NCBI GenBank assembly: GCA_030642845.1
Contig: DAOWMZ010000001.1
Location: 1 to 19,063, forward strand
From: Candidatus Zixiibacteriota bacterium
Lineage (GTDB): Bacteria > Zixibacteria > MSB-5A5 > GN15 > FEB-12
Direction of reading: 5' to 3'
DNA length: 19,063 nt
Each line of letters starts with the position of its first letter. Position 1 is the first letter of the stretch. Below the pieces are notes generated by a model. The model was not told where the DNA came from. It did no database searches and worked only from the letters and a program-made list of their open reading frames with translations. This document shows, in pieces, positions 7,862-14,701 of the stretch. The translations under genes and the position numbers were made by a program.

Positions 7862-8590
7862 CTATCGACCAACGGCAAGACGGTTTATCAGCATCTCTGG
7901 CAACTTGGCTTTTGTCATTTTACTTTGAGCTTTGTTTATATCATATTCAACCCGATGATACTTAATGTCCTGGTTTTCGGTGTCAAATGTTACAAAACAG
8001 GCTCGCGGATCATTATCGCGAGGTTGTCCGACCGACCCTATATTTACAAGATAACGGCTTTCTTCAAACGGATCAAAATCATGACCAACCTGTCTTCGGG
8101 GTAAGCCGCTTGATGATTCGGTAAATATCATAGGGATGTGGGAATGGCCATAGAAACAAATTTTTTCAGATATATCTTCAAAGGCTCTGTAAGCTTCCTC
8201 AGGCGTTAAAATATAGCGCCAGTAATCATTTTCGTAAGGGGAAGCATGAACCATAAGAATATTATCAAAACTTTTTTTCATTTTAAAATCAGAAATTATG
8301 GAGAATTCCCGATCAGTTAATGTATTTCGAGTCCATTCTGTTGACATCTTTGCAATGGCTGTATAAGTATCCGTTGAAATATGACCTAAAATGGCATATT
8401 CATGGTTCCCCATTAATTTAACCTTTGCATTTTCATCAATCAGGTTAAGACATTCAATAGGATTACACCCATAACCCACAACATCTCCGAGGCAATGAAT
8501 TTCATCTACTCGAAGTTTTTCTATTTGATTCAGAACGGAAACTAATGCTTCCAGATTTCCATGGATGTCTGATATTAAAGCAATCTGCAC
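7862..8590 (-). CDS. Calcineurin-like metallophosphoesterase
   Basis: 242 residues with a complete set of dimetal-phosphoesterase motifs: SDIHGN (D8, H10), GDVVGYG (D36), GNHE (N62, H63), VHAS (H115) and GHSHIP (H149, H151), then the VNIGSVGQPRD block typical of the small YfcE/ApaH-like branch. It is cytosolic, with no signal peptide. Substrate is not readable: protein phosphatase, cyclic or dinucleotide hydrolase are all possible. Sitting between an FHA reader and a Ser/Thr kinase it could reverse kinase output, but this is inference, since the usual partner phosphatases are PP2C-type. The start is GTG, 2 nt after the FHA gene's stop. No better start is nearby, and MQIALISDIHGN is a normal family N-terminus. 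Confidence 0.9.
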   Translation of the reverse strand: MQIALISDIHGNLEALVSVLNQIEKLRVDEIHCLGDVVGYGCNPIECLNLIDENAKVKLMGNHEYAILGHISTDTYTAIAKMSTEWTRNTLTDREFSIISDFKMKKSFDNILMVHASPYENDYWRYILTPEEAYRAFEDISEKICFYGHSHIPMIFTESSSGLPRRQVGHDFDPFEESRYLVNIGSVGQPRDNDPRACFVTFDTENQDIKYHRVEYDINKAQSKMTKAKLPEMLINRLAVGR

Positions 8591-8592
8591 TA

Positions 8593-9285
8593 TTATTTAC
8601 CCATTATGAATTTATATGTACTCTTACCAATTGTAATTAAATCACCATTTTTCAATTGTGCTTGTTCAATCGCTTCGCCATTGATTTTGGTTTTTCCTTT
8701 GCGACCTAAATTAACAAGAGAATATTCATTATTCTCTTTTACAATCTTAGCCTGGATACTAGACAGGAAAAATCCTTTAGAGCGGACATGAACAAATTTA
8801 GCTTTGCCGATTGTGGTGACATCACGATCTATTTTATATTCGGAAAACTCAGAGTGCTCTTCGCCCATAAGAATTGAGCCACCGTAACGCTCGATTATTT
8901 TACGTTCCTTTTTGTCATTCGCCAAAAGTTTCTTTTGAGCTTTGGTATTTAAAACCATAGTCCCATCAAACCCGGAAGCATCTTCATCCGGAGACGAATC
9001 CTTACTCTGGAAAACAAGCTGATATTTACCAATTGTAATAACATCATCATCCCGCAAAACTTCTTCTGTTATTTTCCGGCTATTTAAAAATGTGCCGTTG
9101 AGTGATTCATTGTCTAAAACTAATGCTGCCTTATCATTGAATTCAATCATAGCATGTTTGCGTGATACGCCACGATTTTCAAGAACGATATCATTGTCAT
9201 TTGTACGCCCTATTGAGAGACGTTTCTTTTCGGTGACGATTCTTTCAATCACCTTGCCATCAAACTTGACAATTATTTCCGCCAT
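8593..9285 (-). CDS. Tandem FHA-domain protein
   Basis: 230 residues. FHA 1 (about 20-93) keeps all phosphothreonine-binding landmarks: SIGRTNDNDIVL, SRKH (41-44) and NGTFLN (63-68). The linker (about 95-145) is acidic and contains DSSPDEDASGFDGTMVL, where T109 looks like a plausible kinase target. FHA 2 (about 155-228) keeps the fold spacing (TTIGKAKF…TKINGEAIEQ…LITIGKSTYKF) but lacks the GR arginine and SxxH binding residues, so it is probably a structural or decoy repeat. It is soluble. It is the first gene of the operon, with a good GGA box (AAAGGATTCACCG-ATG) and a promoter in the spacer shared with dusB. Likely a phospho-reader or substrate for the kinase two genes downstream. Confidence 0.92.
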   Translation of the reverse strand: MAEIIVKFDGKVIERIVTEKKRLSIGRTNDNDIVLENRGVSRKHAMIEFNDKAALVLDNESLNGTFLNSRKITEEVLRDDDVITIGKYQLVFQSKDSSPDEDASGFDGTMVLNTKAQKKLLANDKKERKIIERYGGSILMGEEHSEFSEYKIDRDVTTIGKAKFVHVRSKGFFLSSIQAKIVKENNEYSLVNLGRKGKTKINGEAIEQAQLKNGDLITIGKSTYKFIMGK

Positions 9286-9344
9286 CGGTGAATCCTTTCA
9301 ATATCAAAATCAAATCTGTCAAAAAAATTATATATATTTAATCC

Positions 9345-9373
9345 TTTATACTATAATAACCCCTGAAAACCAA
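9345..9373 (-). promoter_or_regulatory. Candidate sigma-70 promoter for the FHA/phosphoesterase/kinase operon
   Basis: On the minus strand TTGGTT (9368-9373) and TATAAA (9345-9350) are 17 bp apart. Predicted start is near 9338, giving a leader of about 50 nt. Its -35 box abuts the -35 box proposed for dusB on the other strand, a back-to-back layout. Confidence 0.45.
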
Positions 9374-9402
9374 TTAGCAACAGGCTCTTGTTGTAGTATA
9401 AA
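9374..9402 (+). promoter_or_regulatory. Candidate sigma-70 promoter for dusB, very short leader
   Basis: TTAGCA (9374-9379) and TATAAA (9397-9402) are 17 bp apart, predicting a start near 9409, about 14 nt before the dusB ATG. A second pair, TTGTTG (9388-9393) and TATATT (9411-9416), also 17 bp apart, would put the start on the ATG itself. Neither leaves room for a Shine-Dalgarno site. Confidence 0.45.
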
Positions 9403-9422
9403 GACTTAGTTATATTGTCGGC

Positions 9423-10397
9423 ATGAGAATAGGAAACTTAAATCTGGAAAAGAATGTTCTTTGTGCCCCTTTGGCTGGTTTTTCAAACCGTCCTTTCAGG
9501 GTTTTAGCCATTAAAGCCGGGGCTGCTATGACTTTTACTGAAATGATCTCTTCTGAAGGTATCATTCGGTTGCAGAGTAAGACCTTAGCCATGATGGAAT
9601 TTAAAAAGGATGAGCAGCCAATTGGAATTCAATTATTTGGAGCAAATCCGGAATCTATGGAGAAAGCTGCTGAAATTACTGCCAAAAATTTTAAACCTGA
9701 TTTAATTGATATAAATTTGGGATGTCCGGTTAAAAAAGTTGTCAGGAAAAACGGCGGGGCGGCAATTTTAAAAGATCTAAAATTGACTGAACAGATAATT
9801 AAAGCCACAATTAATGGAGCTGGGGAAATTCCTGTAACAATAAAAATTCGGACAGGCTGGAATGATCAATCACCGGTTTTTCTTGATGTCGGGAGAATTG
9901 CTGAAGATGCCGGGGTTAGTGCAATTACTTTACATGCTCGGAGTAAAGTTAAAGGTTTCTCAGGACAAGCTCATTGGGAATCCATAAGGGAACTAAAAAA
10001 AAGCGTTAGTATCCCTGTTATAGGCAACGGAGATATCAAAACTCCCGAAGATGCTATGAGAATGCTTAATGAAACCGGTTGTGATGCAATCATGATTGGC
10101 CGGGCAGTAATGAATAATCCTTTTATTTTCAAGGATATTAATAGCTTTCTGGAATCAGGGAAACTACCGGAACCCCCTACTATTGAGGAAAAAATTGACC
10201 TCAGTTTGACCCATGCCAAACTTATGATTGAAGAATTTGGTCCTGAACGGGGATTAAAGATGATGCGTCGTTATTTAACCTGGTATATTAAAGGATTCCC
10301 CGGGGTTAGTAAACTCCGCCCTCTTCTGTCTAAGGTTGAAACGTACGATGATATCGGAAATATATTTGATGATTATTTAGGAGGAACTAAAACATAA
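9423..10397 (+). CDS. dusB: tRNA-dihydrouridine synthase, DusB type
   Basis: 324-residue FMN- and NADPH-dependent enzyme that reduces specific uridines in tRNA D-loops. It has a TIM-barrel with visible blocks: CAPLAGFSNRPFR (14-26), EMISSEG, QLFGANPE (70-77), DINLGCPVKKVVRKNGGAAI (96-115, with catalytic C101), IKIRTGW (K140), LHARSK (H170), IGNGDI and MIGRAVMNNP, then the helical C-terminal domain. The N-terminus MRIGNLNLEKNV is the normal family start, so ATG 9423 is well placed even though no Shine-Dalgarno site precedes it. The DusB assignment (over DusA/DusC) rests on the APLAG(F/V) and NGGAAIL blocks. It heads a plus-strand unit with the GYD gene 34 nt downstream. Confidence 0.95.
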   Translation: MRIGNLNLEKNVLCAPLAGFSNRPFRVLAIKAGAAMTFTEMISSEGIIRLQSKTLAMMEFKKDEQPIGIQLFGANPESMEKAAEITAKNFKPDLIDINLGCPVKKVVRKNGGAAILKDLKLTEQIIKATINGAGEIPVTIKIRTGWNDQSPVFLDVGRIAEDAGVSAITLHARSKVKGFSGQAHWESIRELKKSVSIPVIGNGDIKTPEDAMRMLNETGCDAIMIGRAVMNNPFIFKDINSFLESGKLPEPPTIEEKIDLSLTHAKLMIEEFGPERGLKMMRRYLTWYIKGFPGVSKLRPLLSKVETYDDIGNIFDDYLGGTKT

Positions 10398-10421
10398 TTA
10401 TAAATTAACTATTTAAAAAAA

Positions 10422-10428
10422 AGGAGGG
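10422..10428 (+). promoter_or_regulatory. Strong ribosome binding site for the GYD gene
   Basis: AGGAGGG after an A8 run, 3 nt before the ATG at 10432. Spacing is on the short side but the match is strong, in contrast to the Shine-Dalgarno-less dusB just upstream. Confidence 0.7.
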
Positions 10429-10431
10429 ATT

Positions 10432-10716
10432 ATGGCACAGTATATTATGGCTATGACCATCAACCCAAACGCAAAAAAGGACCATCCGAACCTTTCTCAT
10501 CATGTCAATTCATCATTGGAAATCTTTGCTAAACATGATATAAAAGTTATCAACCTGTATGCCACTCTTGGCAGGTTTGATTTTCTGGCTGTTTTTGATG
10601 CCCTGGATCAGAACATTGCTTTCAGAGTAGCCTCGGAGATTAATACTCTGGCAATCCTTGAAACAGAGACCTGGCCGGTTATACCTTATGAGGATTTTTC
10701 ACAATTGATCAAATAG
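10432..10716 (+). CDS. GYD-domain-like small protein
   Basis: 94 residues, with ferredoxin-like alternation of strands and helices. YIMAMTINPNAKKD opens the first strand. The central segment VINLYATLGRFDFLAVFDALDQ corresponds to the family's characteristic G-(R/Y)-(Y/F)-D strand. A C-terminal ILETETWPVIPYEDFSQLIK follows the GYD pattern of a threonine-rich strand, then an acidic helix. No catalytic residues are apparent and GYD proteins have no firm function. It is cytosolic. It probably shares dusB's transcript and is followed at once by a perfect palindrome. Confidence 0.75.
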   Translation: MAQYIMAMTINPNAKKDHPNLSHHVNSSLEIFAKHDIKVINLYATLGRFDFLAVFDALDQNIAFRVASEINTLAILETETWPVIPYEDFSQLIK

Positions 10717-10730
10717 GTGATAGTATCACC
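10716..10730. repeat. Perfect palindrome after the GYD gene
   Basis: GGTGATAGTATCACC is a 7+1+7 perfect inverted repeat starting on the last base of the GYD stop codon. There is no T-tract after it, so it is a poor terminator. An operator or an RNA-processing hairpin are alternatives. Confidence 0.5.
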
Positions 10731-10822
10731 GGCATATTGTGATTACATTTTATTCTCCTTGTCCTTAAGGATATGAAAACTAAAACTTGAATTCGAGTCT
10801 GTTCATTTATATGTTCCAGTTT

Positions 10823-10837
10823 GCAATTTAAAATTGC
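10823..10837. repeat. Perfect palindrome upstream of the lipoprotein gene
   Basis: GCAATTTAAAATTGC is a 7+1+7 perfect inverted repeat lying just before a candidate -35 box (10839). The position fits a regulator binding site, but AT-rich spacers also make such palindromes by chance. Confidence 0.35.
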
Positions 10838-10838
10838 T

Positions 10839-10867
10839 TTGAATTAAAGTAATTAACGGATTAATAT
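10839..10867 (+). promoter_or_regulatory. Candidate promoter for the lipoprotein gene
   Basis: TTGAAT (10839-10844) and TAATAT (10862-10867), 17 bp apart. A second pair with identical spacing is TTGAAT 10787-10792 and TATGTT 10810-10815. Both are moderate matches. Confidence 0.3.
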
Positions 10868-10914
10868 GTATAAAGGTTTGAGTGCATATTACAATTATTC
10901 AGGAGATATTTAAA

Positions 10915-11751
10915 ATGAAAAGAGCTTCACTGTTAATACTGATTTTATTGATCACATTGAGTTTTCTGAACTGTGGACCTCAAAAAGTTACTGAAGAAAT
11001 ACGACAAAAATGCATCCCAACTCTTATTCAAGCTAATGTAAACGATGGTTCAATGATTGTAGTATTTAAAGAAAACGGTAAAAGCCTTAAATCCGGTTAT
11101 AATATTTATATAAGTGAAATTCCGTTAGTCAGTAATTATTCTGTTAACAATTTACCTGATTCGATTAAACCTAATAACCATCCGGTTTTCCCAGGAGATA
11201 CCAATCCCGAAGATGGCATAGAGCATTACGATGCCGAAGGTCTTGAGAACGGAGTAGTGTATTATGTTTCTGTCAGAACGGTTTTCACTGATCGGACATT
11301 GTCCAAACCATCCGATGAACTCAAAGTAGTCTGCGGTCCTCGCGGTGAAATTGATTTGTCGGTTAGATATAAATCAGAGAATGATGGGTTTTCTTTCACC
11401 AAAAACGGTTATGTCAGAGCTGATGATATTTATAACGATTTCTATTTGTTTACCAAAGACGGTATAGATTTTCTGGCTTCACCCAATCGCCTTGATGGTT
11501 TTCTCAGAACAAGCAAATTCAGGCTTCTGTCCGGTAATAGTACTATTGATGAGGTTATCAAAAATGGTATTTCAACAGGTAATCCCTATAATGACAAAAT
11601 AAGCATAACAAAGGGGAATCTGGTTCAAGTATTAACTGCTGATGGACATACCGCTTTACTTCAGGTTGATGGTTTTAGAGGTGAAGGTGAAGATCGTCAG
11701 GTGAATTTAAAGTATGCATTTACCTTCAGGACATCTGTCCCGTTTTTTTAA
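10915..11751 (+). CDS. Putative lipoprotein with a fibronectin III-like N-terminal half
   Basis: 278 residues. The signal peptide is MKR plus a leucine/isoleucine-rich core ending at FLNC (C20), a relaxed lipobox followed by GPQ, so membrane anchoring is likely. Residues about 30-145 look like a fibronectin III-type beta-sandwich (…NDGSMIVVFKENG…SGYNIYIS…GVVYYVSVRT…SKPSDELKVVC). The C-terminal half (about 150-278) is also beta-rich and unrecognised. The start at ATG 10915 is chosen because AGGAGA lies 9 nt upstream and the signal peptide begins there. An in-frame GTG at 10882 would add 11 residues before the signal and has no ribosome site. I do not recognise the family. Confidence 0.8.
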   Translation: MKRASLLILILLITLSFLNCGPQKVTEEIRQKCIPTLIQANVNDGSMIVVFKENGKSLKSGYNIYISEIPLVSNYSVNNLPDSIKPNNHPVFPGDTNPEDGIEHYDAEGLENGVVYYVSVRTVFTDRTLSKPSDELKVVCGPRGEIDLSVRYKSENDGFSFTKNGYVRADDIYNDFYLFTKDGIDFLASPNRLDGFLRTSKFRLLSGNSTIDEVIKNGISTGNPYNDKISITKGNLVQVLTADGHTALLQVDGFRGEGEDRQVNLKYAFTFRTSVPFF

Positions 11752-11863
11752 ATTCTGATTTTATCATACTAAATGTAATCGGTTAAGACGATTTAATAAC
11801 AGGCCGATACTGGAACAAAGCACTGTACATGGACTTATAGGAGTTATGATTAAACTATTAAAT

Positions 11864-11880
11864 TCAACTTTTAAAGTTGA
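11864..11880. repeat. Perfect palindrome in the lipoprotein-nadE spacer
   Basis: TCAACTTTTAAAGTTGA, an 8+1+8 perfect inverted repeat about 113 nt after the lipoprotein stop and 73 nt before the nadE-like start. It has no T-tract. The rest of the 201-nt spacer (11752-11952) is AT-rich and I see no convincing gene in it. Confidence 0.4.
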
Positions 11881-11939
11881 TTTATTGAATTCATTATTAA
11901 TAGTTGTATAAGTAAGAGAATCTGTAAAAGCATTTGGGT

Positions 11940-11945
11940 AAAGGA
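11940..11945 (+). promoter_or_regulatory. Ribosome binding site that fixes a TTG start
   Basis: AAAGGA lies 7 nt before the TTG at 11953. With no in-frame ATG between it and the first conserved residues, it supports the TTG as the real start of the NadE-like gene. Confidence 0.6.
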
Positions 11946-11952
11946 TAATATC

Positions 11953-12921
11953 TTGAAGTTTAATAAAGATAGTTTGAAAATTGATGCTGCAAAAGTTACC
12001 GACGAACTCTGTGAAATGATTTCCAAACAAATAGGAAAAACTCTCAAAAAAAGAGGGGCAGTAATAGGTATATCAGGGGGTATTGATTCCTCAGTAGTTG
12101 CCGGTCTCTGTGCCAGAGCTTTGGGGCCGGAAAAGGTTCTCGGAATAATGATGCCCGAAAAAGATTCCGCAAGTGAAAGCAAACAGTTGGCTACAGAACT
12201 GGCGGACAAATTTGGCTTTGAAACAATTGTTGAAGAGCTGACTGATGGACTTGTCGGATTGGGTTGTTATCAAAAACGTGACGAGGCTATAAATAGAGTG
12301 TTTCCTGAATATGATAAAAGTTATAAATGTAAGATTATAATCCCGACCAATATTCTCGACGAAAGCTCTTTCAATTTCTTTTCTCTGGCTATTGAGGATA
12401 AAGATGGAAACATCCAAAAGAAAAGAATGCCTCTGGATGTTTATCTTCAGGTTGTAGCGGCTTCAAATCTCAAACAAAGACTTCGCATGACTACATTATA
12501 TTATCATGCTGAAAGGTTGAATCGAGCGGTAGCCGGAACAGGGAACAAAGACGAACATGAACAGGGATTTTTTGTAAAGTGGGGAGACGGTGGTGCTGAT
12601 ATGAAGCCTATCGCTCATCTGTTTAAAATGCAGGTCTATCAAATTGCTGAATATATCGGAGTTCCGAAAGAAATTATCAAGCGGACTCCCACCACTGACA
12701 CCTATTCTTCTGAAGTAACCCAGGAAGAATTTTTCTTCGGTTTGGATTTTTATACTATGGATATGTTATGGCATGCTATGGAAACAAATGTTCCTCCGGA
12801 AGAAGCAGCCAAAGTTCTCGATTTGACACCGGAGCAGGTGAAAAAAGGGTATGAAGCTATTAAGAGGAAAATTGATGCTACGGTTTATCTCCGCATGAAT
12901 CCTCTAGAAACAAATTATTAG
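11953..12921 (+). CDS. NadE-like NAD+ synthase family protein (divergent branch, no glutaminase domain)
   Basis: 322-residue N-type ATP pyrophosphatase. The PP-loop SGGIDSS (41-47), the ATP/metal blocks GTGNKDE (195-201) and KWGDGGAD (209-216) match ammonia-dependent NAD+ synthases, which amidate nicotinate adenine dinucleotide. Two parts differ from classical NadE. There is an insertion of about 50 residues after the PP-loop half (about 105-160). The substrate-end segment reads RTPTTDTYSSEVTQEEFFFG (244-263) instead of the usual PSAGLWxGQTDExELG. I recall this variant beside acyl-AMP ligases and acyl carrier proteins in biosynthetic clusters, and an acyl-AMP ligase does follow here by 27 nt. 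It may be a genuine NAD+ synthase or a related amide-forming enzyme. The start is TTG, supported by AAAGGA. Confidence 0.85.
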   Translation: MKFNKDSLKIDAAKVTDELCEMISKQIGKTLKKRGAVIGISGGIDSSVVAGLCARALGPEKVLGIMMPEKDSASESKQLATELADKFGFETIVEELTDGLVGLGCYQKRDEAINRVFPEYDKSYKCKIIIPTNILDESSFNFFSLAIEDKDGNIQKKRMPLDVYLQVVAASNLKQRLRMTTLYYHAERLNRAVAGTGNKDEHEQGFFVKWGDGGADMKPIAHLFKMQVYQIAEYIGVPKEIIKRTPTTDTYSSEVTQEEFFFGLDFYTMDMLWHAMETNVPPEEAAKVLDLTPEQVKKGYEAIKRKIDATVYLRMNPLETNY

Positions 12922-12948
12922 TAGTAAATTTAATACTATTAGAGTCTG

Positions 12949-14541
12949 ATGAAACTTTATGATTTCCTTGAGTTAAGTGCCGAAAGATTCGGATCTAATG
13001 TTGCCATAATACATGGCAATCAGAAAGTCAGGTATACAGATCTCTTCAACTCGATTCAGAAACTATCAGAAAAATTACTAAAAACCGATCTTCAAAGCGG
13101 GGACAGAGTTGCCCTCTGGTGTGAAAACAGTATTCAGTATGTGATTTCTTATTTTGCAATCCTTAAATCCGATTTAGTAATAGTTCCGGTTGACACTTCT
13201 TTACATCCGGAACAGATTAATTTTATTCTGAATGATTGTTCCACCAAAGGATTGATTACTCAGTCAAGATTCAGTCGATACTTTAAATCAGTTTTTAGTA
13301 ATAATACACAATTGACCTTTGTTGCTACCGATAAGAGTATTTCTTTTCCTTTTGAGGGCATCGAATATTATTCTCTGGAAGATATAATTAATAATAAAAA
13401 TGAAAATCATTCCGTAGTTGAAAAAAAATCCTCAATTACCGATTCTGATCATTTCGTCTATTTGAAAGCCAAATCAGAAAAAGTACCACATGAACTGGCG
13501 ACTATATTTTATACTTCAGGAAGTACCGGTAAGTCCAAAGGAGTGATGCTGTCTCATTTGAATCTAATATCCAACACTATAGGTACAATTGAATATCTCA
13601 AACTTACCAATCGGGATCGAGTTTTGGTTGTCCTTCCATTTTATTATATCTATGGTAATTCATTACTTTTGACTCATATGGCTGTTGGCGGAACGGTTGT
13701 GATTGAAAATCGTTTTGCTTATCCTGAGACTGCTTTGGCTACAATGGAAAAAGAAAGAGTTACCGGATTTTCCGGAGTCCCGTCAACATTTATGATTCTT
13801 CTGAACAGCTCCTCGTTTCCTAAACGTAAATTTCCTCACTTAAGATATTTCACCCAGGCAGGTGGGGCTATGTCGCCTGATGTAACAAAAAAACTGACTG
13901 ATGCATTTCCGGATAAAGAGATTTATATCATGTACGGCCAAACCGAAGCTTCTCCACGGGTCACCTGGCTGCCGCCTGATAAATTGCAGGATAAAATGGG
14001 CTCAGTTGGGATCGAAGTTCCCGGAGTTAGTGTTAAGATTGTTGATGAATCCGGAGAAGAAGTTCCTGTCGGAACTGAAGGTGAAATTATTGTCGGTGGA
14101 AATTCGGTTATGATGGGTTATTGGGATCAAAGCAACGGCCATGACAAAGTTCTCAAGGATGGTTGGCTTTACACCGGTGATCTGGCCCGTATGGATGATG
14201 ATGGTTATATCTTTATTGTTGGCCGTATAAAAGAGATTATAAAATCAGGAGGAAACAGAGTCAGCGCCAAAGAGGTAGAAGAGACTGTTTTGAAAATTGA
14301 TGGTGTCACCGAAGTTGCCGTATTTGGAGTTGAAGATCCTGTTCAAGGTGAGGCTATTAAGGCAGTAGTAGTCAAAAATGATGATGATATTTCTGTAAAA
14401 ACAATCAGGGACTTTTGTGCTGTCAATTTAGCCAGCCACAAAATCCCCAAATTTGTTACGTTTATGGAATCCCTTCCCAAATACCAAACTGGGAAGATTA
14501 ATAAACCTGCATTAAAGTTAGAATTAACTAAAATCAAATAA
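12949..14541 (+). CDS. Acyl-AMP ligase / acyl-CoA synthetase (ANL superfamily)
   Basis: 530 residues with full adenylation-domain motifs: YTSGSTGKSKGVMLSH (188-203, P-loop), YGQTE (329-333), YTGDLARMDDDGY (408-420), VGRIKEIIKSGGNRVS (424-439, hinge) and PKYQTGKINK with catalytic lysine K517. It activates a carboxylic acid as acyl-AMP and transfers it to CoA or a carrier protein. The acid is not readable. No signal peptide or membrane helix is present, so it is cytosolic. It follows the NadE-like gene by 27 nt and is probably co-transcribed. No acyl carrier protein is found beside it, which would be the expected partner if the product were not a CoA ester. The start at ATG has only a weak GAG element upstream. 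Confidence 0.92.
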   Translation: MKLYDFLELSAERFGSNVAIIHGNQKVRYTDLFNSIQKLSEKLLKTDLQSGDRVALWCENSIQYVISYFAILKSDLVIVPVDTSLHPEQINFILNDCSTKGLITQSRFSRYFKSVFSNNTQLTFVATDKSISFPFEGIEYYSLEDIINNKNENHSVVEKKSSITDSDHFVYLKAKSEKVPHELATIFYTSGSTGKSKGVMLSHLNLISNTIGTIEYLKLTNRDRVLVVLPFYYIYGNSLLLTHMAVGGTVVIENRFAYPETALATMEKERVTGFSGVPSTFMILLNSSSFPKRKFPHLRYFTQAGGAMSPDVTKKLTDAFPDKEIYIMYGQTEASPRVTWLPPDKLQDKMGSVGIEVPGVSVKIVDESGEEVPVGTEGEIIVGGNSVMMGYWDQSNGHDKVLKDGWLYTGDLARMDDDGYIFIVGRIKEIIKSGGNRVSAKEVEETVLKIDGVTEVAVFGVEDPVQGEAIKAVVVKNDDDISVKTIRDFCAVNLASHKIPKFVTFMESLPKYQTGKINKPALKLELTKIK

Positions 14542-14542
14542 A

Positions 14543-14557
14543 AGTGGCTATACCACT
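14543..14557. repeat. Short hairpin after the acyl-AMP ligase gene
   Basis: AGTGG-CTATA-CCACT: a 5-bp perfect stem with a 5-nt loop, directly after the stop. No T-tract follows, so it is at best a weak terminator or an RNA 3' end stabiliser. Confidence 0.35.
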
Positions 14558-14597
14558 GAGGTAGTCCCAAAAGCATACTTTTCCAGAATTCAGTCAA

Positions 14598-14677
14598 ACT
14601 CGCTTAGCAGCGGGGCTTGTCTCCGTTGTGTGTGTCATAAAACGGTCGACACAAGGCCGCCCCTACGCGCTTAGAAG
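14598..14677. repeat. GC-rich hairpin element flanked by short direct repeats (REP/MITE-like)
   Basis: In an otherwise AT-rich spacer, 14608-14667 is strikingly GC-rich and forms an imperfect hairpin: GGGGC (14612-14616) pairs with GCCCC (14659-14663), TTGT (14617-14620) with ACAA (14651-14654), and CCGTT (14623-14627) with AACGG (14641-14645). The same 7-mer CGCTTAG lies on both sides (14601-14607 and 14668-14674), extending to 11 of 13 matches (14598-14610 versus 14665-14677), as a target-site duplication would. The reverse strand begins GTAGGGGCGGCCTTGTG, a kind of word I associate with dispersed intergenic repeats in uncultured bacteria. No coding capacity. Confidence 0.55.
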
Positions 14678-14701
14678 ATTAATATATTAACTTGCAGCCA
14701 C

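Noticed and set aside
10823..10837. Intrinsic terminator at the GCAATTT/AAATTGC palindrome
   Set aside because: The stem is AT-rich and only three T residues follow. It is also more than 100 nt from the preceding gene.
10882..10914. GTG start for the lipoprotein
   Set aside because: It adds 11 residues before a complete signal peptide and lacks a ribosome site. AGGAGA precedes ATG 10915.
11846..11911. 21-codon ATG frame in the spacer before the NadE-like gene
   Set aside because: An AGGAG lies only 2 nt before the ATG, the frame runs through a palindrome, and the peptide has no recognisable feature.
14679..14690. Perfect palindrome TTAATATATTAA downstream of valS
   Set aside because: Pure A/T sequence in an AT-rich spacer; expected by chance and has no GC stem for a terminator.
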